Assembly: GCA_031422195.1 (NCBI GenBank)
Contig: JANOPZ010000133.1
Location: 1 to 47,686, forward strand
Source of the DNA: JALOTE01 sp031422195
GTDB lineage: Bacteria; Pseudomonadota; Alphaproteobacteria; Rhizobiales; Rhizobiaceae
Direction: 5' to 3'
Length of the DNA stretch: 47,686 nucleotides
The notes under the pieces were generated by a model. It saw only the letters and a program-made list of their open reading frames with translations, was not told where the DNA came from and searched no databases. The position numbers were made by a program, and so were the translations under genes. The number at the start of each line of letters is the position of its first letter. Position 1 is the stretch's first letter. This document shows, one piece after another, positions 1-8,334 of the stretch.

Positions 1-2
1 AT

Positions 3-3000
3 GGTGTAGAAGATCGGCGCTTGGTTTCTGATGGCAGCGCTTCCGGCGGGCACTCGGTAGATCTGGATTTACAGGCCAATGCCCAGCGCGGCGCATGGAA
101 TGTTAAAGTCTATGTTGACGTTTTCCAAGAGCCTTTAGCGACACAAGTGTTTTTGGTTGAAGATTTTGTACCCGATCGTGCTGAATTTACACTCAGCGGC
201 CAGTCGCTGGTGATCGGTGAACCGACCGAGGTTGGTGTTAATGCCCGTTATCTTTATGGCGCGCCAGCTGCAGGCCTTCGCTTGGAAGGCGAAACTGTGA
301 TTACGCCCACGCAAACGTGGGAGAAGTTTCAGGGCTATATTTTCGGCCTTTCAGATGAAGACGATGATGTTGGCGAAACGCGAGTTACATTAGAAGACCT
401 GCCTGTTTTAGACAGTGAGGGTCAAGCTAAGTTCGACGTGATTGTGGATGAAGTTCCCGATACCACCCGATTGCTTTCGGGCCGTGTCATTGTGCGGCTG
501 AGTGAAAATGGCGGCCGTGCCATTGAGCGCGAATTAGCGCTGGCTATCGCGCCGACTGCCGATGTCATTGGCATCAAGCCAGCATTTACAGACGGGCAAT
601 TACCTGAAGGGGCACAGGCAAAGTTCAGCATAATTGCTGCAAACCCGGAAGGTGAGCAAATTGGCTTAAGCGGCGTTGAATGGACACTTTTGAAAGTTGA
701 ACAAAATTACCAATGGTACCGGGAAGGCGAATCGTGGCGCTATGAGCCCGTCGAATTCACGACTAAAATTGGTGGCGGCATTGTCGATACCAAAGCTGAT
801 GACGTGGCAAATATTTCATCGAATGTCGGCTGGGGCCGTTACCGGCTTGAAGTGCAAGAAAAAGGTGGCGCCGGAGCTATATCCAGTGTCGTATTTGATG
901 CGGGCTATTATGTTGCTGCAGCTTCGACGGAAACACCTGATGGTCTCGAAATTGCGCTTGATAAAGCCATGTATAAAATTGGCGATACGGCACAATTGAA
1001 GTTTTCGCCACGTTTTGCAGGTGAAGCTCTGGTGACAATTGGCTCTGAAAAACTGCTGTCCACTTTTGTCGTATCCGTCCCTGAAGGCGGTTCAACTCTG
1101 GCTATCCCTGTTTTGGCTGAGTGGGGCGCGGGGGCCTATGTTACCGCGGTGCTTTACCGACCGGGTGCAGCACTGGAAAGCCGGATGCCCATGCGCGCCA
1201 TTGGTGTAAAATGGCTGGGAATTGATCCTGAAAATCGCAAACTTGCGGTGAAATTTGAAGTGCCGGAAAAAATACAACCCGATAACACGTGGACGATTCC
1301 GGTAAGCGTAACGGGTATTGAAGCCGGTTCTGAAGCCTATGTCACATTGGCTGCTGTTGATGTGGGCATATTAAATCTCACAAATTATCAAGCACCAGCG
1401 CCAGATGACTGGTATTTCGGTCAACGCCGTTTGGGTCTTGAAATGCGGGATCTTTATGGCCGTTTGATTGATGGTTCGGCAGGTGAAAGTGGTAAACTTC
1501 GAACCGGCGGCGATGGCCCGATGGCAACATCAAAAGGCAATCCTCCAACAGAAAAACTCATGGCGCTGTATTCGGGAATTGTGAAGCTTGATGATCAAGG
1601 CCGCGCAGTCATCAATCTGGATGTGCCACAATTTAACGGTACGGCAAAGTTGATGGCGGTCGCTTGGTCTACGGCCGGTGTGGGGCATGCAACGCAAGAT
1701 GTGATCGTTCGCGACCCAGTCGTGATCATGGCAAGTACACCGCGGTTTATGGCGGAGGGCGATCGATCCCGTATGCTGATTGAACTGGTCAATACGGATG
1801 GCCCTGCGGGTGATTATACGCTTACGATATTATCGGCCAATGGCAGTTTAACGACTGGCCCCTATAGTGCCGTCAACAACTTGTCTGCTGGCGCAAGCGC
1901 TACAATTGAAGTTCCGTTGCTGGCGACAGGTATTGGCACCGGCGAACTGACACTTGCGCTGTCTCATGCTTCCGGTCTGATTCTGAATCATAGCCAAATT
2001 GTGCCGGTTCGCGCGCAAAATCTGCCTGTCACAACACGGTTTGAAGTGCCGCTGTCCGCCAATGGCGGCAAGGTCACGATTGACCGCGAATTGCTGAGTG
2101 CCAGCATTTTGGATGATGCAAGTGTGAGCATTTCGGTTGCTGCTTCCAACGCTTTTGACGTGCCATCTTTGTTGATGGCGCTCGACCGCTATCCGTATGG
2201 TTGCGCCGAGCAAACCACCAGCCGCGCATTGCCTCTGCTCTATGTTGCCGAGCTTTCAGCCAGCGCTGGCTTGGAACCTGATCCAGCGATTAAACAACGG
2301 ATTGACGCTGCAATTGCGAGGGTACTTAATTACCAGTCATCAACCGGCAGCTTTGGCCTTTGGAGTCCCGGCAGTGGGGATAGCTGGCTTGATGCCTATG
2401 TAACGGATTTCTTGACGCGCGCACGCGAACAGGGTTTTGTCGTTCCCGACCAGGCTATGATGCAGGCTTTGGACAATCTTCAAAACACGCTGTCTTATGA
2501 AAATGATGTAAACGCGCGCGGCTCTGAAATTGCTTACACGCTTTATGTTTTGGCTCGTAACCGGCGCGCCTCTATGAGTGATCTTCGCTATTATTCTGAA
2601 AGCCAATTGGACCTATTGGCCTCGCCCATGGCGCGTGCCCAAATTGGGGCCAGTTTAGCACTATATGGCGATCAACCGGCAGCCGAGCGCGCGTTTGGAT
2701 CGGCGTTGCAGCAAGCAAAAAATGTTGCTGCAGTTGACCAGAGCCGCCGCGATTACGGTTCGCCTTTGCGTGATGGTGCAGCAATGCTGGCTTTGGCTGC
2801 AGAGACCAAACCGGCAATTTCAACGCTGGGTGATATGGTTTCTTATGTTAGCGCTGTTAAGAGCCAAACACGCTTTTCCAGCACTCAAGATGATGCTTGG
2901 ATGCTTTTAGCAGCCCGAGCTTTGGCCGATGAAAACAGGGAAATCAATTTGGCCGTCGATGGCACTGCCCACTCTGGAGCATTTGCCCGCAGATTGGCCG

Positions 3001-3548
3001 GTGAAGAGCTTGAAGTGACGCCGGTTTCAATCGTCAATAACGGAACCAAAGCCTTGATTGCAACCATCACTTCAATCGCCGCACCAGTTCAATCACCGCC
3101 CGCTGGCGGCAATGGCTTTAGTATAGACCGTAAATTCTATAATCTGGAAGGCGAAGAAACGACTGTCGCCAATGTGAAGCAGAACCAGCGTTATGTTGTT
3201 GTGCTAACAATAAAAGAAGCCAATGCATGGCCTTCGCGTTTGTTGGTAACGGATCTTCTATCAAGTGGATTTGAGATTGATAATCCGCGGATCGTTGGGT
3301 CTGCCGAATTGCCGAACTTTCCTTGGCTTGGCGCGGTTGAATTTGCGCACACTGAATATCGTGACGACCGGTTTGTTGCAGCGTTTAACCGCACCGGCGG
3401 TGAAGCACGCAGCTTTTCATTCGCCTATGTTGTGCGTGCCGTAACACCGGGAACATATGTTTTGCCGGCGGCCAGTGTGGAAGATATGTATCGCCCGGAA
3501 TTTTCCGCCCGGACAGCAACCGGTTTGATGGAAGTGACGGCAAACTGA
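3..3548 (+). CDS. Bacterial alpha-2-macroglobulin family protein, C-terminal part (5' end outside window)
   Basis: The reading frame is open to the left edge, so the gene starts upstream; about 1,180 residues are visible where full-length family members usually have 1,600-1,900. Bacterial alpha-2-macroglobulins are large periplasmic, often lipid-anchored, protease traps. The thioester motif C-A-E-Q is at about residue 728 counted from position 21, in the context PYGCAEQTTSR, followed by the alpha-helical thioester domain (about 700-950) and a C-terminal receptor-binding-like beta domain. The upstream part shows the macroglobulin-like beta repeats and the junction typical of the bait region (about 480-520). 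The CxEQ motif marks the thioester-bearing type, not the thioester-less YfaS type. pbpC starts two bases after its stop, the classical pairing for this family, which suggests protease defence coupled to repair of breached peptidoglycan. The family call is firm; protease-trapping is inferred. Confidence 0.93.
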   Translation, partial: GVEDRRLVSDGSASGGHSVDLDLQANAQRGAWNVKVYVDVFQEPLATQVFLVEDFVPDRAEFTLSGQSLVIGEPTEVGVNARYLYGAPAAGLRLEGETVITPTQTWEKFQGYIFGLSDEDDDVGETRVTLEDLPVLDSEGQAKFDVIVDEVPDTTRLLSGRVIVRLSENGGRAIERELALAIAPTADVIGIKPAFTDGQLPEGAQAKFSIIAANPEGEQIGLSGVEWTLLKVEQNYQWYREGESWRYEPVEFTTKIGGGIVDTKADDVANISSNVGWGRYRLEVQEKGGAGAISSVVFDAGYYVAAASTETPDGLEIALDKAMYKIGDTAQLKFSPRFAGEALVTIGSEKLLSTFVVSVPEGGSTLAIPVLAEWGAGAYVTAVLYRPGAALESRMPMRAIGVKWLGIDPENRKLAVKFEVPEKIQPDNTWTIPVSVTGIEAGSEAYVTLAAVDVGILNLTNYQAPAPDDWYFGQRRLGLEMRDLYGRLIDGSAGESGKLRTGGDGPMATSKGNPPTEKLMALYSGIVKLDDQGRAVINLDVPQFNGTAKLMAVAWSTAGVGHATQDVIVRDPVVIMASTPRFMAEGDRSRMLIELVNTDGPAGDYTLTILSANGSLTTGPYSAVNNLSAGASATIEVPLLATGIGTGELTLALSHASGLILNHSQIVPVRAQNLPVTTRFEVPLSANGGKVTIDRELLSASILDDASVSISVAASNAFDVPSLLMALDRYPYGCAEQTTSRALPLLYVAELSASAGLEPDPAIKQRIDAAIARVLNYQSSTGSFGLWSPGSGDSWLDAYVTDFLTRAREQGFVVPDQAMMQALDNLQNTLSYENDVNARGSEIAYTLYVLARNRRASMSDLRYYSESQLDLLASPMARAQIGASLALYGDQPAAERAFGSALQQAKNVAAVDQSRRDYGSPLRDGAAMLALAAETKPAISTLGDMVSYVSAVKSQTRFSSTQDDAWMLLAARALADENREINLAVDGTAHSGAFARRLAGEELEVTPVSIVNNGTKALIATITSIAAPVQSPPAGGNGFSIDRKFYNLEGEETTVANVKQNQRYVVVLTIKEANAWPSRLLVTDLLSSGFEIDNPRIVGSAELPNFPWLGAVEFAHTEYRDDRFVAAFNRTGGEARSFSFAYVVRAVTPGTYVLPAASVEDMYRPEFSARTATGLMEVTAN

Positions 3549-3549
3549 T

Positions 3550-5643
3550 ATGAATAATCGGCAGCGGATGCGTTTTGCTGCCGGGTTTGTGATTGCAATT
3601 CTTCCGGTAATTGCCTTGACTGGCTTTGCAATCTTAGACCGCTTATACCCGCTTAACATGCCGGCCCAGTTTGTGGTCTCCACTGAAGTGGTTGACCGCG
3701 ACGGGCAATTGCTACGCCCGTTTGCGACCGCTGAAGGGCGATGGCGACTGCCCATAAAGCTGGCAGATGTCGATCCGCAGTTTTTGAAAATGCTGATCAC
3801 ATTTGAAGACAAGCGGTTTTATAAGCATGATGGTGTTGATGCTTGGGCGATAGGCCGAGCCGCACTGCAATTTATCCGTAACGGGCGGATTGTTTCCGGT
3901 GGCTCCACGATCTCGATGCAATTGGCGCGTTTGAATGAGCCACCTTCGGCGCGGGGTTTACCGCTAAAACTCAGACAGATGTTTCGCGCGCTACAAATTG
4001 AACGATCGTTCAATAAAAAACAGATTCTAGAGCGCTATTTAACCGTTGCGCCTTATGGCGGCAATCTTGAAGGTCTGCGTGCGGCGTCGTTGGCCTATTT
4101 CGGCAAAGAGCCGCGCAAATTGGCGTTACAGGAAATCGCTTTGTTGGTAGCTTTGCCGCAGTCACCAGAATCTCGCCGACCTGATCGCAAACCCGAAAAT
4201 GCCAAACTTGCCCGCGACCGCGTGTTGCAACGAATGGCCGATGCCGGGGCGATTGAACCAAGTGAAATTGCCCGTGCTTCGGCATTAAAGCTGGATGCAA
4301 ATCGTCGCGGCCTGCCAACTTTAGCGCCACATCTGGCAGAAACCGCGCATTTTAATGCAGTAAGCCAACAAAGCGTTTCGCTGACCTTAAACAAAGCCAG
4401 CCAGCAAGCGTTGGAACACGTTGCCAAGGATGCCGCGCGGCGCCTCGGTGCAAATTTGTCGGTGGCTATGATTTTGGCAGACAGCGGCACTGGCGAAATT
4501 TTAGCGGAAGTGGGTTCCGCAAATTATTTTGATGGCACGCGCGCCGGTTGGGTGGATATGGCCCGTGCGCCGCGCTCGCCGGGATCAACTTTGAAGCCAT
4601 TCATTTATGCGCTGGCTTTTGATGAGGGCGTGGCTGCGCCCGAGACGATTATTTCAGATCGGCCAGTGAATTTTGGCGGCTACCGCCCGCGCAATTTTGA
4701 CACGACCTATCAAGGTGATGTGTCTGTGCGCGAAGCACTGCAAATGTCGCTGAACGTGCCTGCGGTTCTGCTGCTGGAGTCTGTTGGTCCGGCCCGGCTG
4801 GTTCAGCGATTTAAGCGGGCAGGCCTAACCCCAGAATTTCCCAAAGTGGAGCAGCCCGGGCTCGCCATTGGTCTTGGTGGAGTTGGCCTATCTTTGGCGG
4901 ATTTGGTTCAGGCTTACGGGATGCTTGCCAATGGTGGCATGAAGGTAACGCTGACCAATGGGTTAAACGGCCCGCCTCAATGGCAAAAACCTGAACGCAT
5001 TTTATCGGAGCGAGCCGCATGGCAAGTGACAGAGGTTTTAGCTGGAATATCACCGCCCGCAGGAGTAGCACCGCGCGTTTTAGCATATAAAACCGGCACC
5101 AGTTATGGTTACCGCGATGCATGGTCGATTGGGTATGATGGTCGTTATGTATTGGGTGTTTGGGTCGGGCGCGCCGATAATGGCGCGGTGCCTGGAGCAA
5201 CAGGCGGCGGCACAGCCGCACCAATTTTGTTTGAGGCGTTCAACCGTTCGGGCCTTGCGCCTGTTCCGTTTCGCAAGGCACCCCAAGGCACTGCCAAAAT
5301 GGCAACGACCGATTTGGCTGACGGCTTGAAGCGTTTTGTGCCCAAAACTTCCGACCTCGTTCCGATTGCAGGTGATGTGGTTGCCCCTGAAATCATTTAT
5401 CCGCCTAAAGACGCGCGTGTTGAACTTGCCAGCAACGCTGAAGGAATACTGTTACCCTTGGTTCTGAAGGTGCAGGGCGGCAAAGCACCGTTCCGGTGGA
5501 TTGCAAATGGAAAACCGGTTGAGCCTGTTTCCCGCCGCCGTAGCTTGTCTTGGCAACCAGATGGCGCTGGATATTCAAGCCTTACTGTGATTGACGCAGG
5601 CGGCAAGGCAGCCAGCGTGAATGTGTTTTTGGAAGTCAAGTGA
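3550..5643 (+). CDS. pbpC: Penicillin-binding protein 1C, bifunctional transglycosylase/transpeptidase
   Basis: A 697-residue class A penicillin-binding protein. An N-terminal membrane anchor (about 12-30) is followed by the GT51 glycosyltransferase domain with catalytic Glu86 in TFEDKRF and the GGSTISMQLAR motif (117-127). The transpeptidase domain carries S346-T-L-K349, S400-L-N402 and K514-T-G. The C-terminal ~90 residues fit the BiPBP_C domain that defines PBP1C. It polymerises and cross-links peptidoglycan on the outer face of the inner membrane. It lies two bases behind the alpha-2-macroglobulin gene and is almost certainly co-transcribed with it; the two families are well known to travel together. 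All catalytic motifs are intact and the length is normal for PBP1C (about 700-800). Confidence 0.96.
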   Translation: MNNRQRMRFAAGFVIAILPVIALTGFAILDRLYPLNMPAQFVVSTEVVDRDGQLLRPFATAEGRWRLPIKLADVDPQFLKMLITFEDKRFYKHDGVDAWAIGRAALQFIRNGRIVSGGSTISMQLARLNEPPSARGLPLKLRQMFRALQIERSFNKKQILERYLTVAPYGGNLEGLRAASLAYFGKEPRKLALQEIALLVALPQSPESRRPDRKPENAKLARDRVLQRMADAGAIEPSEIARASALKLDANRRGLPTLAPHLAETAHFNAVSQQSVSLTLNKASQQALEHVAKDAARRLGANLSVAMILADSGTGEILAEVGSANYFDGTRAGWVDMARAPRSPGSTLKPFIYALAFDEGVAAPETIISDRPVNFGGYRPRNFDTTYQGDVSVREALQMSLNVPAVLLLESVGPARLVQRFKRAGLTPEFPKVEQPGLAIGLGGVGLSLADLVQAYGMLANGGMKVTLTNGLNGPPQWQKPERILSERAAWQVTEVLAGISPPAGVAPRVLAYKTGTSYGYRDAWSIGYDGRYVLGVWVGRADNGAVPGATGGGTAAPILFEAFNRSGLAPVPFRKAPQGTAKMATTDLADGLKRFVPKTSDLVPIAGDVVAPEIIYPPKDARVELASNAEGILLPLVLKVQGGKAPFRWIANGKPVEPVSRRRSLSWQPDGAGYSSLTVIDAGGKAASVNVFLEVK

Positions 5644-5682
5644 CCGGTTTTACTGCCTGATGTTTTGTTTGTCGCGGTTGAT

Positions 5683-5898
5683 CTAAAATACGAAATGGCG
5701 ATGGCCGGTTTTTCCAGTGATCTGCACATGCAACGGCTTGAACTTCGGACTTGCTTGTAATCCGGGGCGCGGTTTGCACACTTTCACTGTCGGCAAAAAA
5801 GGTTGCGCTGGCACATAAGTGGTTTGACCTGAAAAAGAAGTTGCCGCAGGGCCAATGACACAATTGCTGCCCATCGTTGAACAGCGTTTTATCGACAC
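5683..5898 (-). CDS. Possible small protein or gene remnant in the pbpC-tRNA gap (doubtful)
   Basis: The 313-base gap between pbpC and the tRNA holds no convincing gene. The best candidate is this minus-strand frame of 71 codons from a GTG, or 63 from an internal ATG at 5874. The product has a run of the type VCKPRPGL followed by KPLHVQITGKTGHRHFVF, which looks protein-like rather than random. No Shine-Dalgarno sequence or signal peptide precedes it and an in-frame TAA lies nine codons upstream. It may be the C-terminal remnant of a degraded gene next to the tRNA. No function can be named. Confidence 0.2.
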   Translation of the reverse strand: MSIKRCSTMGSNCVIGPAATSFSGQTTYVPAQPFLPTVKVCKPRPGLQASPKFKPLHVQITGKTGHRHFVF

Positions 5899-5956
5899 TG
5901 ATGCGAGGCTTGAATGCGCAGTTTATGCAAGGTGTTTAGACTATCCTAAATGAATG

Positions 5957-6032
5957 TGGTGGGTCCGGAGGGACTCGAACCCCCAACCAAGCGGTTATGA
6001 GCCGCCGGCTCTAACCATTGAGCTACAGACCC
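5957..6032 (-). tRNA. tRNA-Ile2 (anticodon CAU, lysidine-dependent)
   Basis: The minus strand folds into a full 76-nt cloverleaf including an encoded CCA end. The acceptor stem GGGTCTG pairs with CGGACCC with one wobble. The D stem is GCTC/GAGC, the anticodon stem GGCGG/CCGCT with loop CTCATAA (anticodon CAT), and the T loop TTCGAGT. CAU occurs in tRNA-Met, initiator tRNA and tRNA-Ile2. The acceptor 5' G with a paired first position and the stretch around the anticodon (GGCGGCTCATAACCGCTTGG) resemble E. coli tRNA-Ile2 much more than elongator Met. It would need C34-to-lysidine modification by TilS to read AUA. The tRNA call is near certain; the Ile2 identity is likely. Confidence 0.93.
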
Positions 6033-6082
6033 CACACATGTGCCCCGCATAAGGTGTTTTAGCGTCAGGCTCAAGCGGGGTT

Positions 6083-7045
6083 TTAGGTTTTTCGTTGTGC
6101 TGTGCCAGAAAGTGCGACAGCGCCGATGATAATTGTGCCGACGAGAATTTCACGGAGGTAACTGTTTATGCTGAGTTGTGTCAGGCCGTTTGACAATAAT
6201 CCGAGCATGGCAACACCGATTAGTGTGCCAAAGACACGCGGTTCGTTTTTGGTGTTCATTGTCATGCCGAGAAATACAGCAGCAATTGCATCCAGCATTA
6301 AGCCTGCGCCTTGGATCGGGTTGGCTGATGCAACGCGGCTGGTCAGCATGAGGCCGGCGATGGCTGCTCCAAAGCCGACCAGCGCAAATGCTGCAAGACG
6401 CACGGCTTTGACATTGATACCGGCCAATCGGGCGGCTTCAACGTTGCCGCCAATGGCGCGGATGTGGCGGCCAAATACCAATTTTTGCATCGTAAACCAA
6501 ACAGCAAATAAAATGACTGCCGCCAGAATAACCAGATTTGGCAATGTCAAAATCTGATCAGCCGATTTCCACATTGGGATGCCGCCCTTTGCCAACCCGG
6601 AAAATGTTGCTGGAATTGCCGAGCCGAAAATAGTTTTACCACCACTGATCAAAAACGCGGTACCAGAAATAATTGTCAAAGTGCCAAGCGTGGCGACAAA
6701 GGGCAAAATTCCTAAAAAACTGATCAATATGCCGTTGAGTAAGCCGCACGTAAAGCCAGCTGAGAGCGCCGCCAAAATTCCCAAAATTACTGAGCTTGTC
6801 GATTGAAAGATCAGCGCTGCAACAATACCGGCAAGGCTGGCAATCGAACCGACGCTAAGATCAAAATCCCCCATCGCCATAACGATGGTCATCGTCATAG
6901 CGACCACCGCCAAAATGCTCATTTGTTGGGCAATGTTTATGAGATTGCGCGGTGCTAAAAATGTTTCCGGCAAAAGAATGGTGAACACCAACACCATGAT
7001 TGCAAGGCCGGTAATCGTTCCATAATGGCGGAGGTGGGAAATCAT
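6083..7045 (-). CDS. Ribose-type sugar ABC transporter permease (RbsC/XylH family)
   Basis: A 320-residue polytopic inner-membrane protein with about eight to ten hydrophobic segments and the signature of carbohydrate-uptake-2 permeases: the N-terminal NLINIAQQMSILAVVAMTM region, GDFDLSVGSIASLAG, and the cytoplasmic-loop segment GGNVEAARLAGINVKAVR (about 205-222) that contacts the ATPase. It forms the membrane channel for a sugar delivered by a periplasmic binding protein, very likely the product of the upstream minus-strand gene 249 bases away. The ATG is preceded by GGGA eight bases upstream. No ATP-binding subunit gene lies between the two or next to them, which is unusual for this transporter type. 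The substrate is unknown; pentoses or polyols are typical. Confidence 0.9.
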   Translation of the reverse strand: MISHLRHYGTITGLAIMVLVFTILLPETFLAPRNLINIAQQMSILAVVAMTMTIVMAMGDFDLSVGSIASLAGIVAALIFQSTSSVILGILAALSAGFTCGLLNGILISFLGILPFVATLGTLTIISGTAFLISGGKTIFGSAIPATFSGLAKGGIPMWKSADQILTLPNLVILAAVILFAVWFTMQKLVFGRHIRAIGGNVEAARLAGINVKAVRLAAFALVGFGAAIAGLMLTSRVASANPIQGAGLMLDAIAAVFLGMTMNTKNEPRVFGTLIGVAMLGLLSNGLTQLSINSYLREILVGTIIIGAVALSGTAQRKT

Positions 7046-7210
7046 GGGTTGTTTCCCGGACTAGAAATTGAATGAGCTGATCTTAATTTTCCTACCCTTC
7101 CAGACGCCGGTTTGCGGCCCCTGAGGATGAAGGAATTGAGTTTTGTCACTTGTTTGCATAGGGCGCTTTTATGAATATTTGCGCCGTTTCATCGAAAAAT
7201 AACACAACCT

Positions 7211-7254
7211 CCTTCACCCTAAGGGCCGCGATGCGGGGTTTCAAAGGGCGAAGG
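7211..7254. repeat. Inverted repeat between binding-protein and permease genes
   Basis: CCTTCACCCT (7211-7220) faces AGGGCGAAGG (7245-7254), nine of ten positions pairing around a 24-base spacer. It lies in the 249-base space downstream of the binding-protein gene and upstream of the permease. Such structures often lower downstream expression or protect the 3' end of binding-protein messages, which must be made in excess. No U-tract follows, so a classical terminator is not supported. Confidence 0.4.
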
Positions 7255-7265
7255 CGATTTGCAGT

Positions 7266-7290
7266 CAATTCAATTCAATTCAATTCAATT
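7266..7290. repeat. Pentanucleotide microsatellite, CAATT x5
   Basis: Five perfect head-to-tail copies of CAATT end four bases before the TGA of the minus-strand binding-protein gene, so they lie just 3' of its coding end. Such a pentamer tract is prone to slippage. Because it is outside the reading frame, a change in copy number would not shift that gene, but it could alter spacing to the inverted repeat that follows. Confidence 0.8.
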
Positions 7291-7294
7291 CGTT

Positions 7295-8233
7295 TCATTC
7301 GCCCACATTCGCAGCAGTAATCAGCTTTGTTGGCACATAGATCACGCTTTGTTTGATGGTTTCACCCGCCATATGCCGTTTTACAGCGTTTGCGGTCGCA
7401 GCACCAATGCCTTTGAAATCTTGCGCCATTGACGCTTCGAAATTGCCGCCTTTTGCAATTGCAGCGCGTGCATCCGGGTTTGCATCAATGCCGGTGATGA
7501 CAATGCCTTCGCCGCCACGGCCTGCAGCTTCAATGGCTTGCATTGCGCCTAACGCTGGCTGATCCCATGCTGCCCAAACGGCGGCGATTGAACCTTTTTC
7601 AGGATTGGCAGCCAAAATAGCTTCCATCTTGGCGCGGCTGTCGGCAATGCCGCCATCAGCAACATCGGGCGTTACGCGGTCAAGCACGGCGATGTCGGCG
7701 TTATTTTTGAAAATGGCGTCGGCGATAATACCGCGCTGTTGTACAGGCGGGAAAGCGTCGAACACAAACATCACCACTTTGCCTTTACCACCAATGCGGT
7801 TGGCAACATAGGTTGCCGTGTCTGCGGCCATAGCATAGCCGTTGGATGTGACATTGGTAACCAGTAGGGGATTGGCGCCTGCATCCATGCCAAATACTGG
7901 AACGCCAGCTGCTTTTGCGGCCTCTAAGCCAGCAGCAACCTGAGCGGGATCAACGTTGATAACCACCGCGTCGACCTTCTGAATGGCAGCAGTTTCAAGC
8001 GCGGCTATCACGGCAGCGACATCGCCTTTGGTATCAACAACATTAACGTCCCAACCATTGGTTTTGGCTTCTGCTTGAAACGCTTCGACGTAAAACTGGG
8101 TCCCGGGCTGAGCGAGGTAAGGTGTGATGACTGTCACTTTGCCTGCGGCGTAAGCTGCACTTGCGCAAAGTGCGAGCGCGGCTGCTCCTAGCAGGGTTGT
8201 AAAGCTGCGACGGGTGAGTGATGCAAATGTCAT
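7295..8233 (-). CDS. Periplasmic sugar-binding protein of a ribose-type ABC importer
   Basis: A 312-residue type I periplasmic binding protein (peripla_BP_4 family). The start chosen is the ATG at 8233, preceded by GGGAGG at good spacing; a longer in-frame start at 8290 has no such site. The N-terminus is a signal peptide with a twin-arginine-like TRRSFT motif and cleavage near AYA-A. The mature protein has the family's hallmarks: VDAVVINVDPAQVAAGLEAAKAAGVPVFGMD in the N-lobe and VITGIDANPDARAAIAKG in the C-lobe. It captures a sugar in the periplasm and delivers it to the RbsC-like permease downstream. A divergent FGGY kinase gene starts about 100 bases away, suggesting a shared regulatory region and that the kinase phosphorylates the imported sugar. 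The substrate is not predictable by eye. Confidence 0.92.
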   Translation of the reverse strand: MTFASLTRRSFTTLLGAAALALCASAAYAAGKVTVITPYLAQPGTQFYVEAFQAEAKTNGWDVNVVDTKGDVAAVIAALETAAIQKVDAVVINVDPAQVAAGLEAAKAAGVPVFGMDAGANPLLVTNVTSNGYAMAADTATYVANRIGGKGKVVMFVFDAFPPVQQRGIIADAIFKNNADIAVLDRVTPDVADGGIADSRAKMEAILAANPEKGSIAAVWAAWDQPALGAMQAIEAAGRGGEGIVITGIDANPDARAAIAKGGNFEASMAQDFKGIGAATANAVKRHMAGETIKQSVIYVPTKLITAANVGE

Positions 8234-8334
8234 TTGATGCCTCCCAAGGCGTTCTGTAATTATTTTTATGCCTAGCACGGCTTTTGCCACCGCTTCAATC
8301 TTGATTAAAGGCGTAAGGCTTGTGCAAATGGATC

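Noticed and set aside
5957..6032. Calling the tRNA elongator tRNA-Met
   Set aside because: The CAU anticodon allows it, but the anticodon arm and acceptor look like tRNA-Ile2; Met remains a less likely alternative.
7266..7290. Start of a CRISPR array
   Set aside because: Simple five-base tandem repeat with no spacers.
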